This document shows, piece by piece, positions 1 through 8,761 of a stretch of 64,000 bases of DNA. Position 1 is the stretch's first letter; each line of letters opens with the position of its first letter. The notes under the pieces were generated by a model. The model did not search any database, was not told the DNA's origin, and worked only from the letters and a program-made list of their open reading frames with translations. The DNA is from Lentzea alba (GTDB taxonomy: Bacteria > Actinomycetota > Actinomycetes > Mycobacteriales > Pseudonocardiaceae), in assembly GCF_011067745.1 (NCBI RefSeq), contig NZ_JAAMPJ010000005.1, positions 278,965 through 342,964 of the forward strand. Reading direction: 5' to 3'. Position numbers and translations under genes: made by a program.

Positions 1-80
1 GGGTTGGTGGGGTGGGGGCCCCGGGGGCCTGGGGGGCCGCCCCCCACCGTTGGGGGGGGGGCCCACGACCGGCGGATGTT
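1..80. other. G/C homopolymer-rich window edge
   Basis: Runs of five to ten G or C crowd these bases, including ten G at 52-61. No gene can be read here. The exporter gene on the minus strand ends at 81. The runs may be real intergenic sequence or an assembly artefact. Confidence 0.4.
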
Positions 81-1514
81 TCAGACCTTCGCTGGCTCGC
101 GCTCGGCGGTGGCGGCGGCCGCACGACGACCGCGCAGCGTGCCGGCCGCGATGAGTGCACCCGCGACCGCAATGCCGGCGGCGCCGACGAACGCGGCGGA
201 TACGCCGTTGGTCAGCGCGGTGACGTCACTGAGCTGGCCGGCGCCGTACGAGGCGGCCAGTGCGGTCATCGCGGCCAGGCCCAGTGCGGACCCGATCTGA
301 TAGCTGGTGTTGACGATGCCCGAGGCGAGGCCGCCTTCCTCCGGACGTGCGCTGGAGATGGCGGTGCCGAGGGAGGGGATGAACGCCAGTGCCATGCCGG
401 TGGCGGCCACGAGGGACGCGGGCAGCACGTCCGCCCAGTAGTTGCCATCCGGGCGCACCAGTGCCAGCCAGCCCAGACCGGCAGCGAGGACGACGAGCCC
501 GGTGACCACCATCGACTTGACGCCGAACCGCGCGGTGAGACGAGGTGCGACGACCACCATCAGCACCATGATGGCGGTGGTCATCGGCAGCAGCGCCGAG
601 CCGCTGGCGAAGGCGCCGAGGCCGAGCACCTGCTGCAGGTAGAGGTTGAGGAAGAACCACATCGGGATCCACGCGCCGCCGAGCAGCAGCTGCGCGATGT
701 TCGCGGCGCCGAGCTGCGGCGTGCGGAAGATGCCGAGCCGCACCAGCGGAGCCTTCCGCTTGGCCTGGACGACGAGGAACGCTCCCAGCAGCACGACAGC
801 GAGGATCAAGCCGACGATCGTCTCAGCCGAGGCCCATCCGGCTTCGGGAGCTCGCACGATGGCGTAAACGGCCACCGCGAGACCGGCCGTCACCGTGATC
901 GCGCCGAGCAGGTCGGTGGAACCACGCTGCGCGGCACCGGCGGGCATCAGGGCTGGGATGGCGATCAGTTCGATCACCGCGATCGGCACGTTGATGTAGA
1001 ACACCCACGGCCAGCTCAGGTACTCGGTGATCACGCCGCCGAGGAAGACACCGGCGGTGCCACCGGCCGGCGCGGCGGCCCCGTAAACGGCGAGTGCCTT
1101 GCCGAGCTGCGCGGGTTCGCTGCCGAACAGCATCATCAGCAGGGTCAGGGCCGAGGGTGCGATGAGCGCAGCTCCGGCACCCTGCACCGCGCGACCGAGC
1201 AGCTCAACCCAGATCTCGCCTGCGGCGCCGGCGACGACGGAGCCCACGAGGAGCACCAGCCAGCCGGTGGCGAACATGCGGCGGGCACCGAGCAGGTCAG
1301 ACAGCTTGCCGCCGAGCAGCAGCAGGCCACCGAACGCGACGACGTAGGCATTGAAGACCCAGGACAGGTTCTCCTGGGAGAAGCCGAGATCCTCCTGGAT
1401 CCGCGGCAGGGCCACCCCGATGATCGAGGTGTCCATGATGACCATGAACTGTGCGGCGGCGATGAGAGCGAGCGCCCACCACCTGCGCCGTGCGGATTTA
1501 TCTACAGTGGACAT
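81..1514 (-). CDS. MFS transporter, DHA2 (EmrB/QacA) drug:H+ antiporter family
   Basis: A 477-residue inner-membrane exporter. Hydrophobic segments fill the protein in a pattern fitting the 14-helix DHA2 group. The MFS motif A appears as GGKLSDLLGARR near residue 60, after the family-typical first helix containing VIMDTSI. A GGAG sequence sits about 7 bases before the ATG. A CsoR-type operator (1519-1542) lies directly upstream of the start, so I infer copper-linked or other metal-linked control, which is unusual for a drug-type MFS pump. The substrate cannot be read from sequence: it could be an organic compound, or a metal complex given the neighbours. Confidence 0.9.
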   Translation of the reverse strand: MSTVDKSARRRWWALALIAAAQFMVIMDTSIIGVALPRIQEDLGFSQENLSWVFNAYVVAFGGLLLLGGKLSDLLGARRMFATGWLVLLVGSVVAGAAGEIWVELLGRAVQGAGAALIAPSALTLLMMLFGSEPAQLGKALAVYGAAAPAGGTAGVFLGGVITEYLSWPWVFYINVPIAVIELIAIPALMPAGAAQRGSTDLLGAITVTAGLAVAVYAIVRAPEAGWASAETIVGLILAVVLLGAFLVVQAKRKAPLVRLGIFRTPQLGAANIAQLLLGGAWIPMWFFLNLYLQQVLGLGAFASGSALLPMTTAIMVLMVVVAPRLTARFGVKSMVVTGLVVLAAGLGWLALVRPDGNYWADVLPASLVAATGMALAFIPSLGTAISSARPEEGGLASGIVNTSYQIGSALGLAAMTALAASYGAGQLSDVTALTNGVSAAFVGAAGIAVAGALIAAGTLRGRRAAAATAEREPAKV

Positions 1515-1518
1515 TCAT

Positions 1519-1542
1519 ATACTCCATACCGGTATGGGGTAT
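1519..1542. promoter_or_regulatory. CsoR-type operator at the MFS exporter start
   Basis: A 24-bp near-perfect inverted repeat with core CCATACCGGTATGG and outer arms ending in ATAC and GTAT, with one mismatch. It resembles the other ATACCCC-GGGGTAT boxes of this copper region and lies 5 bp from the MFS start codon. Binding of the local CsoR (4953-5234) is inferred. Confidence 0.6.
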
Positions 1543-1641
1543 CAGCACGACAGACTTCTGCCGTGGACGCGAAGGCGGCTACCCCTGCGAAACGGAAGAT
1601 CTGGAAACCGTGGCCGCGAGGTTCTCGCGGCCACGGTTCAC

Positions 1642-2127
1642 TCAGTGCTGGTGATGACCTTCGTGGTCGCCACCGTGGTACTGGTGCACCACCGCGTGCC
1701 CCTTGCCGCGCGAGATCAGCCAGCGGTTGACCGGGACAGTCACGACGAACGCCACGGCCAGCGAGAACGCGAGACTCGCCCAGAACAACCAGTTGGCCAG
1801 CCCTGCTTCCATCGCGCCGGGCACGAGCAGCATCACCGCGTTGTCGATGATCTCCATGACGGCGATCGACACGGTGTCGGCGGCAAAGGCCACGCCGATC
1901 GCGACGCTCAGTGCGACGCCAGACTTGAGCACCGGGCGAATCGTCAACGAGTAGCCGAACACGAAGGCCAGCACCACCGAGAGCACGACGGTCGCGAAGT
2001 TCGACCAGCCCAGCGCCGTGCCGATCACCATGCCAAGTACCTCACCGATAGCGCAGCCGGTGAGGCAGTGCAGCGTCGCGGAAACAGCCAGTTTGGTCAG
2101 ACTCTGCTGTGCGCTGCCGTGATCCAT
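1642..2127 (-). CDS. DUF4396-type membrane protein with His-rich tail
   Basis: A 161-residue integral membrane protein matching what I know of DUF4396. About four hydrophobic helices are visible. Two cysteines sit in the first helix (HCLTGC, near residues 20-25), and the C-terminus is a histidine cluster (HQYHGGDHEGHHQH) suited to metal binding. The ATG at 2127 is chosen because upstream in-frame sequence runs through the operator region. Two CsoR-type boxes lie within 85 bp upstream, so it probably belongs to the copper regulon. Its role (metal transport or sequestration) is inferred only from the His tail, Cys pair and context. Confidence 0.75.
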   Translation of the reverse strand: MDHGSAQQSLTKLAVSATLHCLTGCAIGEVLGMVIGTALGWSNFATVVLSVVLAFVFGYSLTIRPVLKSGVALSVAIGVAFAADTVSIAVMEIIDNAVMLLVPGAMEAGLANWLFWASLAFSLAVAFVVTVPVNRWLISRGKGHAVVHQYHGGDHEGHHQH

Positions 2128-2154
2128 GACTTCCCCTTCAAGTCGCCATCCAGG

Positions 2155-2169
2155 TACCCCTAGGGGGTA
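2155..2169. promoter_or_regulatory. CsoR-type operator 1 upstream of the DUF4396 gene
   Basis: Inverted repeat TACCCCTAGGGGGTA, a compact version of the GC-rich ATACCCC/GGGGTAT operators bound by CsoR-family copper repressors. It lies 28 bp before the DUF4396 start. Confidence 0.6.
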
Positions 2170-2191
2170 TCTGGTCGAGGACCTTACGCCT

Positions 2192-2208
2192 ATACCCCGT
2201 GGGGGTGT
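2192..2208. promoter_or_regulatory. CsoR-type operator 2 upstream of the DUF4396 gene
   Basis: ATACCCCGTGGGGGTGT, the same box type as 2155-2169, centred about 38 bp from it. It lies between the DUF4396 gene (minus) and the small membrane protein gene (plus), so it may serve both directions. Confidence 0.55.
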
Positions 2209-2297
2209 CAACACCAATTCGCATGTTGGAGGAGTGAACCGATCGAGGCGGTGACCCGTAGACGTCGTTGATGGGACCTACTAGGTACGGTAGTTGC

Positions 2298-2675
2298 ATG
2301 AGCGGGAGCACGCAGCGGACAGCGACCCAGTGGGCACTGCTCTGCCTGCTCTTCCTCGGTGTTGTCGGGATGCACCACGTCAACGTGGGCGCGGACACGC
2401 CTGGCGGACATGCGGTCATGTCGGCTACGACCGATGCCCATGAAGGCCAGTCGCCCGGCGAACCTGAACCTGCGCCGGCTCACGACATGCTGCACCTCTG
2501 CATGGCGATCCTGTGCGCGGTGGCGTCGGCACTCCTGTTCGGATGGTTACTACTGCGCCCTGTGGGTCCCCCTCTCAACCGGGCAGCGGCGGCCGTGTGG
2601 CCGCGCGCGCCGGGAAGGCCGCCCCCGATAGGCGGGCGCGGCACGCTGAACTCGGTGTGTGTCTTGAGGTTGTGA
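2298..2675 (+). CDS. DUF6153-like small membrane protein, copy 1
   Basis: A 125-residue protein with an N-terminal hydrophobic segment (ALLCLLFLGVVGMHH), a His/Met-containing extracytoplasmic stretch, a second helix near residues 75-95, and a C-terminus ending CVLRL. This layout matches actinobacterial DUF6153 proteins often found near copper genes. A second member of the same type lies at 11492-11866. ATG 2298 is preferred over an in-frame ATG 30 bases upstream. A role in periplasmic copper handling is inferred from context. Confidence 0.6.
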   Translation: MSGSTQRTATQWALLCLLFLGVVGMHHVNVGADTPGGHAVMSATTDAHEGQSPGEPEPAPAHDMLHLCMAILCAVASALLFGWLLLRPVGPPLNRAAAAVWPRAPGRPPPIGGRGTLNSVCVLRL

Positions 2676-2727
2676 TCGGCAGCGGCTTCGCGAACGGTCA
2701 CATTCCCAGCACAGAGAGTTGAGCACA

Positions 2728-3336
2728 ATGAAGAAGTCCCTGATCGGTTTCGGTGTCGCCGGAGCGGCCGCGGTCGCACTCCTCGCAGGCTGCGGCGGCA
2801 ACGACATGGCGGGCATGCAGCACGGTTCAACGACGACCACCGCTCCCGCCTCCGGCCAGCAGGCAGACCACAACGAGCAGGACGTCAAGTTCGGCCAGGA
2901 CATGATCGCGCACCACCAGCAGGCGCTGGACATGGCGGCGATGGTGCCGGGCAAGAGCACGAACCCCAAGGTCACCGATCTCGGCAAGCGCATCGCGGCA
3001 GCACAGGACCCCGAGATCAAGAAGATGACCGAGTGGCTGACGAAGTGGGGCACCGCCCCCGCCTCGACGTCCATGCCGGGTATGGATCACGGTTCCGGCC
3101 ATGGCTCGATGCCGGGCATGATGACGGCCGAGGAGATGGCGAAGCTCAACGGCGCTACTGGTGCGGAGTTCGACCGCATGTGGCTGGACATGATGATCAA
3201 GCACCACCAGGGCGCGGTCGAGATGTCCAAGACCGAGCAGGAGAAGGGCAGTAACCCCGACGCCAAGAAGCTGGCCCAGGACATCATCACCGCCCAGCAG
3301 GCGGAGATCACCGAGATGCAGGGTCTGCTCAAGTAG
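2728..3336 (+). CDS. DUF305 copper-associated lipoprotein
   Basis: A 202-residue exported lipoprotein. The signal peptide ends in a lipobox (LLAGC, Cys near residue 22). Two DUF305 repeats follow, each with the family HHQ signature (AHHQQALDMA and KHHQGAVEMS). They are separated by a Met/His-rich linker (SMPGMDHGSGHGSMPGMM), and another DMAGMQHG motif lies just after the lipid anchor. These motifs suit Cu(I)/Cu(II) binding outside the membrane. ATG 2728 puts the signal peptide directly at the start; a TTG three codons earlier is possible. A hairpin follows the stop codon. Confidence 0.9.
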   Translation: MKKSLIGFGVAGAAAVALLAGCGGNDMAGMQHGSTTTTAPASGQQADHNEQDVKFGQDMIAHHQQALDMAAMVPGKSTNPKVTDLGKRIAAAQDPEIKKMTEWLTKWGTAPASTSMPGMDHGSGHGSMPGMMTAEEMAKLNGATGAEFDRMWLDMMIKHHQGAVEMSKTEQEKGSNPDAKKLAQDIITAQQAEITEMQGLLK

Positions 3337-3348
3337 TGCCGGAGCGCC

Positions 3349-3376
3349 GGGCGGAGGGCGATTCGGGCCTCCGCCC
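3349..3376 (+). terminator. Hairpin after the DUF305 gene
   Basis: Nine-base stem GGGCGGAGG / CCTCCGCCC with a 10-base loop, 13 bp after the DUF305 stop. There is no U-tract, as is usual in high-GC actinobacteria. Confidence 0.6.
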
Positions 3377-3435
3377 AGCGTTCTGCCTGGGTTTCTGGAT
3401 CCGCGTGTGTCGTATCCTGACCGCTCGGAGGGGTG

Positions 3436-3801
3436 ATGCACGGACTCGGTGAGTTGGAAGCCGCGGTGATGGACGTGCTGTGGCACGAGCAACCGCTCAA
3501 GGTCCGCGACGTCCTCGAACGGCTGGAAACACCCAGGAAGCTGGCATACACCACCGTGATGACGGTGCTGGACAACCTGCACCGCAAGGGCTGGGTGACA
3601 CGCGAGCTCGAGGGCAAGGCCTACAGCTACGAGCCAGCGATGAGCCGGGAAGAAGCGGCCGCACGCGCACTCAGGGACGTTCTGGCCTCGTCCGGCGATC
3701 CCGAGGCAGTCCTGATGCACTTCGCGAAGTCGGCCTCGCCGCGTGAGTCCGAACTTCTGCGCCGATCACTGCCCCGGAAGAAGAGGTCGTCGACCCCATG
3801 A
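3436..3801 (+). CDS. BlaI/MecI/CopY-family transcriptional repressor
   Basis: A 121-residue winged-helix repressor. The BlaI/CopY recognition region is visible in the first 65 residues (LGELEAAVMDVLW, then the TTVMTVLDNLHRKGWV helix-turn-helix). ATG 3436 is chosen over the adjoining GTG 3433 because GGAGG at 3427-3431 is too close to the GTG. It overlaps the next gene, an M56 peptidase, by four bases (ATGA). In BlaI/BlaR1 systems the membrane peptidase triggers cleavage of the repressor. Within this metal island the pair may respond to copper or cell-envelope stress; the target promoter is not evident. Confidence 0.85.
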   Translation: MHGLGELEAAVMDVLWHEQPLKVRDVLERLETPRKLAYTTVMTVLDNLHRKGWVTRELEGKAYSYEPAMSREEAAARALRDVLASSGDPEAVLMHFAKSASPRESELLRRSLPRKKRSSTP

Positions 3802-4736
3802 CGGTCGCGATCTCCCTCCTGATCGGCGCCGCGCTGGTCGGGTGGTTCGCGCCCGACTTCCTGTCCCGCGGGGTGGCTCGTGGTGGAGATCCGCTCGTCG
3901 CGATCGTGGCGTGGCTCGCCGCGGCCGTGGCCGTCGTCCTGACCACCACGGTCGGCATCGTCCTGGTCCTGCTCCCCGACCACGGGTTCGGCGAGTCCGC
4001 GGTCGCCACCCTGCACGACTGCTGGTCCACGATCCAGCACGGCACGACGCCCAGCATCGAGGCGGTCAGCGGCATCGTGGGCGCCCTGTTGCTGATCGGC
4101 CTCGCAGTGCGCCTGGCCCTCGCCCTCGTCCACGGCACGCGCCGCCGCGCCCGTGTTCGCGCCGACCATCTCGCGACGTTGCGCATCGCGGCTCGCCGCG
4201 ACGGCACAACGCTGTGGCTCGACCACCACGAGCCGCTGGCGTTCAGCCTGGCGGGCAAGCCGGGCGTCATCGTCGCGACCCAGGCACTGGCCGAGCAGCT
4301 CACGCAGGCTCAGGTCGACGCCGTGTTCGCGCACGAACGCGCGCACCTGGCCGGTCGGCATCACCTGATCATCGCGATCGCCGATGCGATGGCGCACACG
4401 TTCCCGTTCCTGCCGTTGTTCAAGCTGGCTCCCGGTGTGCTGCGCGAGCTGGTGGAGCTGACGGCCGACTCCGCAGCTGTGCGAGTCTGCGGAGCTGACG
4501 CCGTGCGCGCGGCCCTGCTCAAGGTGTCCCAGCACGGCGCGCCCGGCACGGCGCTCACCATGAGCGGGACCGCGATCGACCTGCGGGTGTCACGCCTGCG
4601 CACGGGCCGCAGTCCGCGCGGTCGCGTACGTCAGCTGGTGTACTGCGGATTCGCGGGAGCGACAGCTCTCGTACTGCCCACAATCGCGGCCTCAGGTGCC
4701 GTGCTCGCCGTTGTCGCTGTCGCCTGTCCCGCCTGA
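3798..4736 (+). CDS. M56-family (BlaR1-like) membrane metallopeptidase
   Basis: A 312-residue membrane protein with hydrophobic helices near residues 1-20, 35-60 and 90-115, a cytoplasmic zincin domain and a final helix. The zinc motif HERAH (H179-E180-H183) fits HExxH of M56. No penicillin-binding sensor domain follows, so this is a sensor-less M56 protein, common in actinobacteria beside a BlaI-type gene. The start overlaps the repressor stop, indicating translational coupling. The likely job is signal-dependent proteolysis of the partner repressor; the signal is unknown. Confidence 0.85.
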   Translation: MTVAISLLIGAALVGWFAPDFLSRGVARGGDPLVAIVAWLAAAVAVVLTTTVGIVLVLLPDHGFGESAVATLHDCWSTIQHGTTPSIEAVSGIVGALLLIGLAVRLALALVHGTRRRARVRADHLATLRIAARRDGTTLWLDHHEPLAFSLAGKPGVIVATQALAEQLTQAQVDAVFAHERAHLAGRHHLIIAIADAMAHTFPFLPLFKLAPGVLRELVELTADSAAVRVCGADAVRAALLKVSQHGAPGTALTMSGTAIDLRVSRLRTGRSPRGRVRQLVYCGFAGATALVLPTIAASGAVLAVVAVACPA

Positions 4737-4821
4737 CTTCTGCGCTTCCACCGCAGCGCCACCTCGTTGCACACCAACACCTGACCGTGTCCAGCCGGGC
4801 CCTGCGCGCCATCTCACACCG

Positions 4822-4838
4822 ATACCCCCTACCTGTAT
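4822..4838. promoter_or_regulatory. CsoR-type operator 1 of the csoR-copZ-copA operon
   Basis: ATACCCCCTACCTGTAT, an imperfect inverted repeat of the ATACCC/GGGTAT type, 115 bp upstream of csoR. It fits autoregulation of the operon. Confidence 0.55.
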
Positions 4839-4859
4839 TCCAGAATCTCTTGCACACCC

Positions 4860-4876
4860 ATACCCCCCATAGGTAT
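4860..4876. promoter_or_regulatory. CsoR-type operator 2 of the csoR-copZ-copA operon
   Basis: ATACCCCCCATAGGTAT, 38 bp after the previous box. The same 37-38-bp spacing separates the two boxes in front of the DUF4396 gene, suggesting a shared double-site promoter design. Confidence 0.6.
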
Positions 4877-4952
4877 AAAGGTGGCAAGAGCCCGCCGTTC
4901 CCCCGGTCATCCACGACCGGCCGCGCGGTGGACCGATTGACAGGAGCGGTAG

Positions 4953-5234
4953 ATGCACGGCTACACGAGCAACAAGGAAGACCACCTGCGGCGGTTGCGG
5001 CGCATCGAGGGTCAGGTGCGCGGTCTGCAGCGGATGATCGAGAACGACGACTACTGCATCGACGTCCTCACCCAGATCTCCGCCGCTACCAGGGCGTTGC
5101 AGTCGGTGTCGCTCAACCTGCTCGACGAGCACCTCAAGCACTGCGTGAGCCAGGCCATCACCGAAGGCGGCACGACCGCGGACGAGAAGCTCGCCGAGGC
5201 CACCAACGCCATCGCCCGCCTGGTCCGCTCCTGA
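4953..5234 (+). CDS. csoR: Copper-sensing transcriptional repressor CsoR
   Basis: A 93-residue all-helical DUF156 protein. The Cu(I) ligand set of CsoR is complete: Cys35 in DDYCIDV, His60 in DEHLKHC and Cys64, with the x-H-x3-C spacing known from mycobacterial CsoR. CsoR leaves its GC-rich operators when Cu(I) binds. It is the first gene of a plus-strand run with copZ, a secreted protein and copA, and five candidate operators lie around it. A GGAG sequence precedes the ATG. The Cys-His-Cys set argues against a formaldehyde (FrmR) or nickel (RcnR) sensor. Confidence 0.93.
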   Translation: MHGYTSNKEDHLRRLRRIEGQVRGLQRMIENDDYCIDVLTQISAATRALQSVSLNLLDEHLKHCVSQAITEGGTTADEKLAEATNAIARLVRS

Positions 5235-5271
5235 TTCAGACGTTTCCGAACAGCATCAGAGGAGTTTGCTC

Positions 5272-5481
5272 ATGGCCGAGTCCGTCTACACCGTCACCGG
5301 CATGACCTGCGGTCACTGCGTCAGCTCCGTGACCGAGGAGATCAGCCAGATCGGCGGAGTGCAGAACGTGGCCGTCGAGCTCGACAGCGGCAAGGTCACC
5401 GTCACCAACGACCAGCCTGTGGCGGAGGACGACGTCCGCGCCGCGGTTACCGAGGCCGGCTACGCGCTGGTCACCAGCTGA
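5272..5481 (+). CDS. copZ: Copper chaperone CopZ-like HMA protein
   Basis: A 69-residue single heavy-metal-associated domain. The MTCGHC motif (Cys13, Cys16) is the CxxC Cu(I) site and lies in the usual loop after the first strand. ATG 5272 is set by GAGGAG eight bases upstream; an earlier TTG is too close to that site. It probably carries Cu(I) in the cytoplasm to the ATPase CopA encoded two genes downstream. Confidence 0.92.
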   Translation: MAESVYTVTGMTCGHCVSSVTEEISQIGGVQNVAVELDSGKVTVTNDQPVAEDDVRAAVTEAGYALVTS

Positions 5482-5492
5482 GGGAGAGCCAG

Positions 5493-6431
5493 ATGAACAC
5501 CGCCACGAAGGTGGCCGCCTACGCGGGTGTGCTGGCGATCGTCTTCGGCGGCGCATGGGCTGCCGGCGCCGCCGCCGGACCGTTCGGCCAGGAGACCAAG
5601 CCGAACGCGATGGAGCACGGCGCCGAGCAGCCCGCTTCACCTGAGAGCAAGTCCGGCAGCAAGCTCCCGCCGGGACTGTCCGTCGCGGACAACGGTTACG
5701 TGCTCAACCCGGCACAAAACACCCTGGCCGCTCAGACGCAGCAGACCTTCAGTTTCAGGATTGGAACGGTCAGCGGCGACACGGTGACCAAGTTCGACGT
5801 GGAGCACGAGAAGAAGCTCCATTTCGTGCTTGTGCGCCGGGATGGCTCCGGGTTCCAGCACGTGCACCCGGAGATGGCCGCGGACGGCACCTGGTCGACG
5901 CCGCTCACCCTTCCCGCAGCTGGAAGCTACCGCGTGTTCGCGGACTTCAAGCCCGAGAACGGCGCGAAGACCGTGCTGGGCGCGGACATCCAGGTCGCTG
6001 GCGCCTATGAGCCGCAGCAGTTCGCCGAGGACACCCGTGAATCCACAGTGGACGGCTATGTCGTCCGGCTGACGGGCGACCTCACCGCGGGCGCGGAGTC
6101 CACTGTGACCGCGACGGTTACCAAGGACGGCAAGCCGGTCACCGACTTGCAGCCGTACCTGGGCGCGAACGGCCACCTGGTCGCGTTGCGCGCGGCCGAT
6201 CTCGCCTACCTGCACGTGCATCCGCAGGAAGGTCCCGGTGCCGGCCCGGACGTGAAGTTCGCGGTCGAGGTACCGACGGCCGGGCGGTACCGGCTGTTCC
6301 TGGACTTCCAGCACGAGGGCAAGGTCCGCACGGCGAGCTTCACGCTCAACACCAGTGGCTCCGCACCTGCGCCCGCACCGACGACCGCCACGCCCACGCC
6401 GTCCGATGACCACGGTGGTCACGGTGGCTGA
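5493..6431 (+). CDS. Membrane-anchored secreted His-rich copper-operon protein
   Basis: A 312-residue protein with one N-terminal transmembrane or signal segment ([21 protein letters not shown]) followed by an exported region. Two related halves can be seen, each with a conserved His pair in a beta-rich context: [12 protein letters not shown] near 125 and YLHVHPQEG near 240. Each is followed by a GxYRxFxDF segment ([16 protein letters not shown]), so it looks like an internal duplication. The C-terminus is DDHGGHGG. The HVHP motifs suggest extracytoplasmic copper binding. It starts 11 bp after copZ and precedes copA. I know no experimentally defined function for this family. Confidence 0.8.
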   Translation: MNTATKVAAYAGVLAIVFGGAWAAGAAAGPFGQETKPNAMEHGAEQPASPESKSGSKLPPGLSVADNGYVLNPAQNTLAAQTQQTFSFRIGTVSGDTVTKFDVEHEKKLHFVLVRRDGSGFQHVHPEMAADGTWSTPLTLPAAGSYRVFADFKPENGAKTVLGADIQVAGAYEPQQFAEDTRESTVDGYVVRLTGDLTAGAESTVTATVTKDGKPVTDLQPYLGANGHLVALRAADLAYLHVHPQEGPGAGPDVKFAVEVPTAGRYRLFLDFQHEGKVRTASFTLNTSGSAPAPAPTTATPTPSDDHGGHGG

Positions 6432-6462
6432 GCCCGACACCCTTGAAGAGGAGGCGCGTTCC

Positions 6463-8703
6463 ATGAGCTCACCGGCAAGTGAGATCGAACTGTCCATCGG
6501 CGGCATGACCTGCGCCTCCTGCGCCGCCCGCATCGAGCGCAAGCTGAACAAGCTCGACGGAGTGCAGGCGACCGTCAACTACGCCACGGAGAAAGCGAGG
6601 GTCAGCTTCCCCGAGTCGCTGACCGCCGAGGACCTGGTCAAGGTCGTCGAGAACACCGGCTACACCGCTGAGCTTCCCGCTCCCCCACAGGTCGACACGC
6701 AGGTGGAGGAGGCGGACCCGACTCGTTCCCTGCGGCAGAGGCTGATCGCGTCCGTGGTGCTGACCGTGCCGGTGATCGCCATGGCGATGATCCCGGCTCT
6801 GCAGTTCACCTACTGGCAGTGGCTGTCCCTGACGCTCGCTGCGCCGGTCGTGGTGTGGGCCGCGTGGCCGTTCCACAAGGCCGCGTGGACCAACCTGCGG
6901 CACGGCGCCGCCACGATGGACACGCTGATCTCCATTGGCGTGGGTGCGGCCTTCCTGTGGTCGCTGTACGCCTTGTTCTTCGGCACCGCAGGCGTGCCGG
7001 GGATGACGCACGGTTTCGAGTTGACCGTCCAGCGCACTGCGGGCAGCGGCAACATCTACCTCGAGGTCGCGGCGGGCGTGACGACGTTCATCCTCGCGGG
7101 CCGCTACTTCGAGGCGCGGTCCAAGCGCCGTGCCGGTGCGGCTCTGCGTGCTCTGCTCGAACTGGGGGCGAAGGACGTCGCGGTGCTGCGGGATGGCCGC
7201 GAGGAGCGCATCAGCGTTGACGAGCTGCGGGTCGGCGACCGGTTCGTCGTGCGGCCTGGCGAGAAGATCGCCACCGACGGCGTGGTCGACGAGGGCAGCT
7301 CGGCCGTCGACATGAGCATGATCACCGGCGAGTCCGTGCCGGTGGAGGTGACCACCGGCGACAGCGTGGTCGGCGCCACGGTCAACGCTGGCGGGCGGCT
7401 GGTCGTTCGTGCGACGCGAGTCGGCGCGGACACCCAGCTCGCCCAGATGGCCAAGCTCGTCGAGGACGCGCAGAACGGCAAGGCCGAGGTGCAGCGCCTC
7501 GCCGACCGGATTTCCGCGGTGTTCGTACCGATCGTCATCGCGCTGTCCGTCGGCACGCTGGCGTTCTGGCTCGGTGCCGGGACGGGTGCCACTGCGGCCT
7601 TCACCGCGGCCGTGGCGGTGCTGATCATCGCCTGCCCGTGCGCCCTCGGACTGGCCACGCCGACCGCGTTGCTGGTCGGCACCGGCCGCGGTGCGCAGCT
7701 GGGCATCCTGATCAAGGGGCCTGAGGTGCTGGAGTCGACCCGCCGTGTCGACACCGTGGTGCTCGACAAGACCGGCACCGTGACCAGCGGGCAGATGAGC
7801 CTGGTCGAGGTGCACGCGGCAAACGGGATCGACGAGGAGCAGGTGCTGCGCCTGGCAGGCGCGTTGGAGCACGCTTCCGAGCACCCGATCGCCAAAGCGA
7901 TCGCCGCCGGTGCCGCCGACCGCGTCGGCGAGCTTCCGGAGGTCGAGGGCTTCCAGAACCTCGAGGGCCTCGGCGTGCAGGGTGTCGTCGGCGAGCACGC
8001 CGTCCTGGTCGGCCGCGCTCGGCTGCTCGAAGAGTGGAGCGTCCGGCTCGGCGAGGACCTCGCGACCGCCAAGAAGGAAGCTGAGGACAAGGGCCGCACG
8101 GCCGTGCTGGTCGCCTGGGACGGCGAAGCACGAGGCGTTCTGGTCGTGGCCGACACGGTCAAGCTCACCTCCGCTGAGGCGATCGCCGGCCTGCGTGGGC
8201 TCGGCCTGCGGCCCGTGTTGCTGACCGGCGACAACGAGGCCGTCGCCAAGGCCGTGGCCGCTGAGGTCGGCATCGACGAGGTGATCGCCGAGGTGCTGCC
8301 CAAGGACAAGGTCGAGGTCGTGAAGCGGCTGCAGGCCGAGGGCCGCGTGGTCGCCATGGTCGGTGATGGCGTGAACGACGCCGCCGCACTCGCCCAGGCC
8401 GACCTGGGGCTGGCCATGGGCACCGGCACGGACGTCGCGATCGAGGCGAGCGACCTGACCCTCGTGCGCGGCGACCTGCGCGCGGCGGTCGACGCGATCC
8501 GGTTGTCCCGCCGGACGCTGGCGACGATCAAGGGCAACCTGTTCTGGGCGTTCGCCTACAACGTGGCCGCCCTGCCACTGGCCGCGCTCGGCCTGCTCAA
8601 CCCGATGATCGCCGGGGCCGCCATGGCATTCTCGTCGGTCTTCGTGGTGAGCAACAGCCTGCGCCTGCGGGGATTCCGCAGCGCGAACAAGCAGACCGTC
8701 TGA
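6463..8703 (+). CDS. copA: Cu+-exporting P1B-type ATPase CopA
   Basis: A 746-residue P-type ATPase. In order: an N-terminal HMA domain with GMTCASC (Cys17, Cys20), the actuator motif TGES (288-291), the membrane CPC metal site (391-393), the phosphorylation motif DKTGT (Asp435), the HP motif in SEHPIA, and the hinge GDGVND (634-639). The CPC plus the YN (FAYNVAALP) and MxxSS ([12 protein letters not shown]) signatures place it with Cu+ exporters. ATG 6463 is chosen because GAGGAGG lies eight bases upstream; the frame is open further upstream but overlaps the preceding gene. A strong hairpin follows. Confidence 0.96.
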   Translation: MSSPASEIELSIGGMTCASCAARIERKLNKLDGVQATVNYATEKARVSFPESLTAEDLVKVVENTGYTAELPAPPQVDTQVEEADPTRSLRQRLIASVVLTVPVIAMAMIPALQFTYWQWLSLTLAAPVVVWAAWPFHKAAWTNLRHGAATMDTLISIGVGAAFLWSLYALFFGTAGVPGMTHGFELTVQRTAGSGNIYLEVAAGVTTFILAGRYFEARSKRRAGAALRALLELGAKDVAVLRDGREERISVDELRVGDRFVVRPGEKIATDGVVDEGSSAVDMSMITGESVPVEVTTGDSVVGATVNAGGRLVVRATRVGADTQLAQMAKLVEDAQNGKAEVQRLADRISAVFVPIVIALSVGTLAFWLGAGTGATAAFTAAVAVLIIACPCALGLATPTALLVGTGRGAQLGILIKGPEVLESTRRVDTVVLDKTGTVTSGQMSLVEVHAANGIDEEQVLRLAGALEHASEHPIAKAIAAGAADRVGELPEVEGFQNLEGLGVQGVVGEHAVLVGRARLLEEWSVRLGEDLATAKKEAEDKGRTAVLVAWDGEARGVLVVADTVKLTSAEAIAGLRGLGLRPVLLTGDNEAVAKAVAAEVGIDEVIAEVLPKDKVEVVKRLQAEGRVVAMVGDGVNDAAALAQADLGLAMGTGTDVAIEASDLTLVRGDLRAAVDAIRLSRRTLATIKGNLFWAFAYNVAALPLAALGLLNPMIAGAAMAFSSVFVVSNSLRLRGFRSANKQTV

Positions 8704-8708
8704 TCCGT

Positions 8709-8738
8709 GGTCCGGCTCGCACATCCGCGAGCCGGACC
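8709..8738 (+). terminator. Terminator of the copper operon
   Basis: Perfect 12-bp stem GGTCCGGCTCGC / GCGAGCCGGACC with a six-base loop, six bases after the copA stop. Confidence 0.8.
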
Positions 8739-8761
8739 GCTTCCACGCTGAGGGGGCAGTG

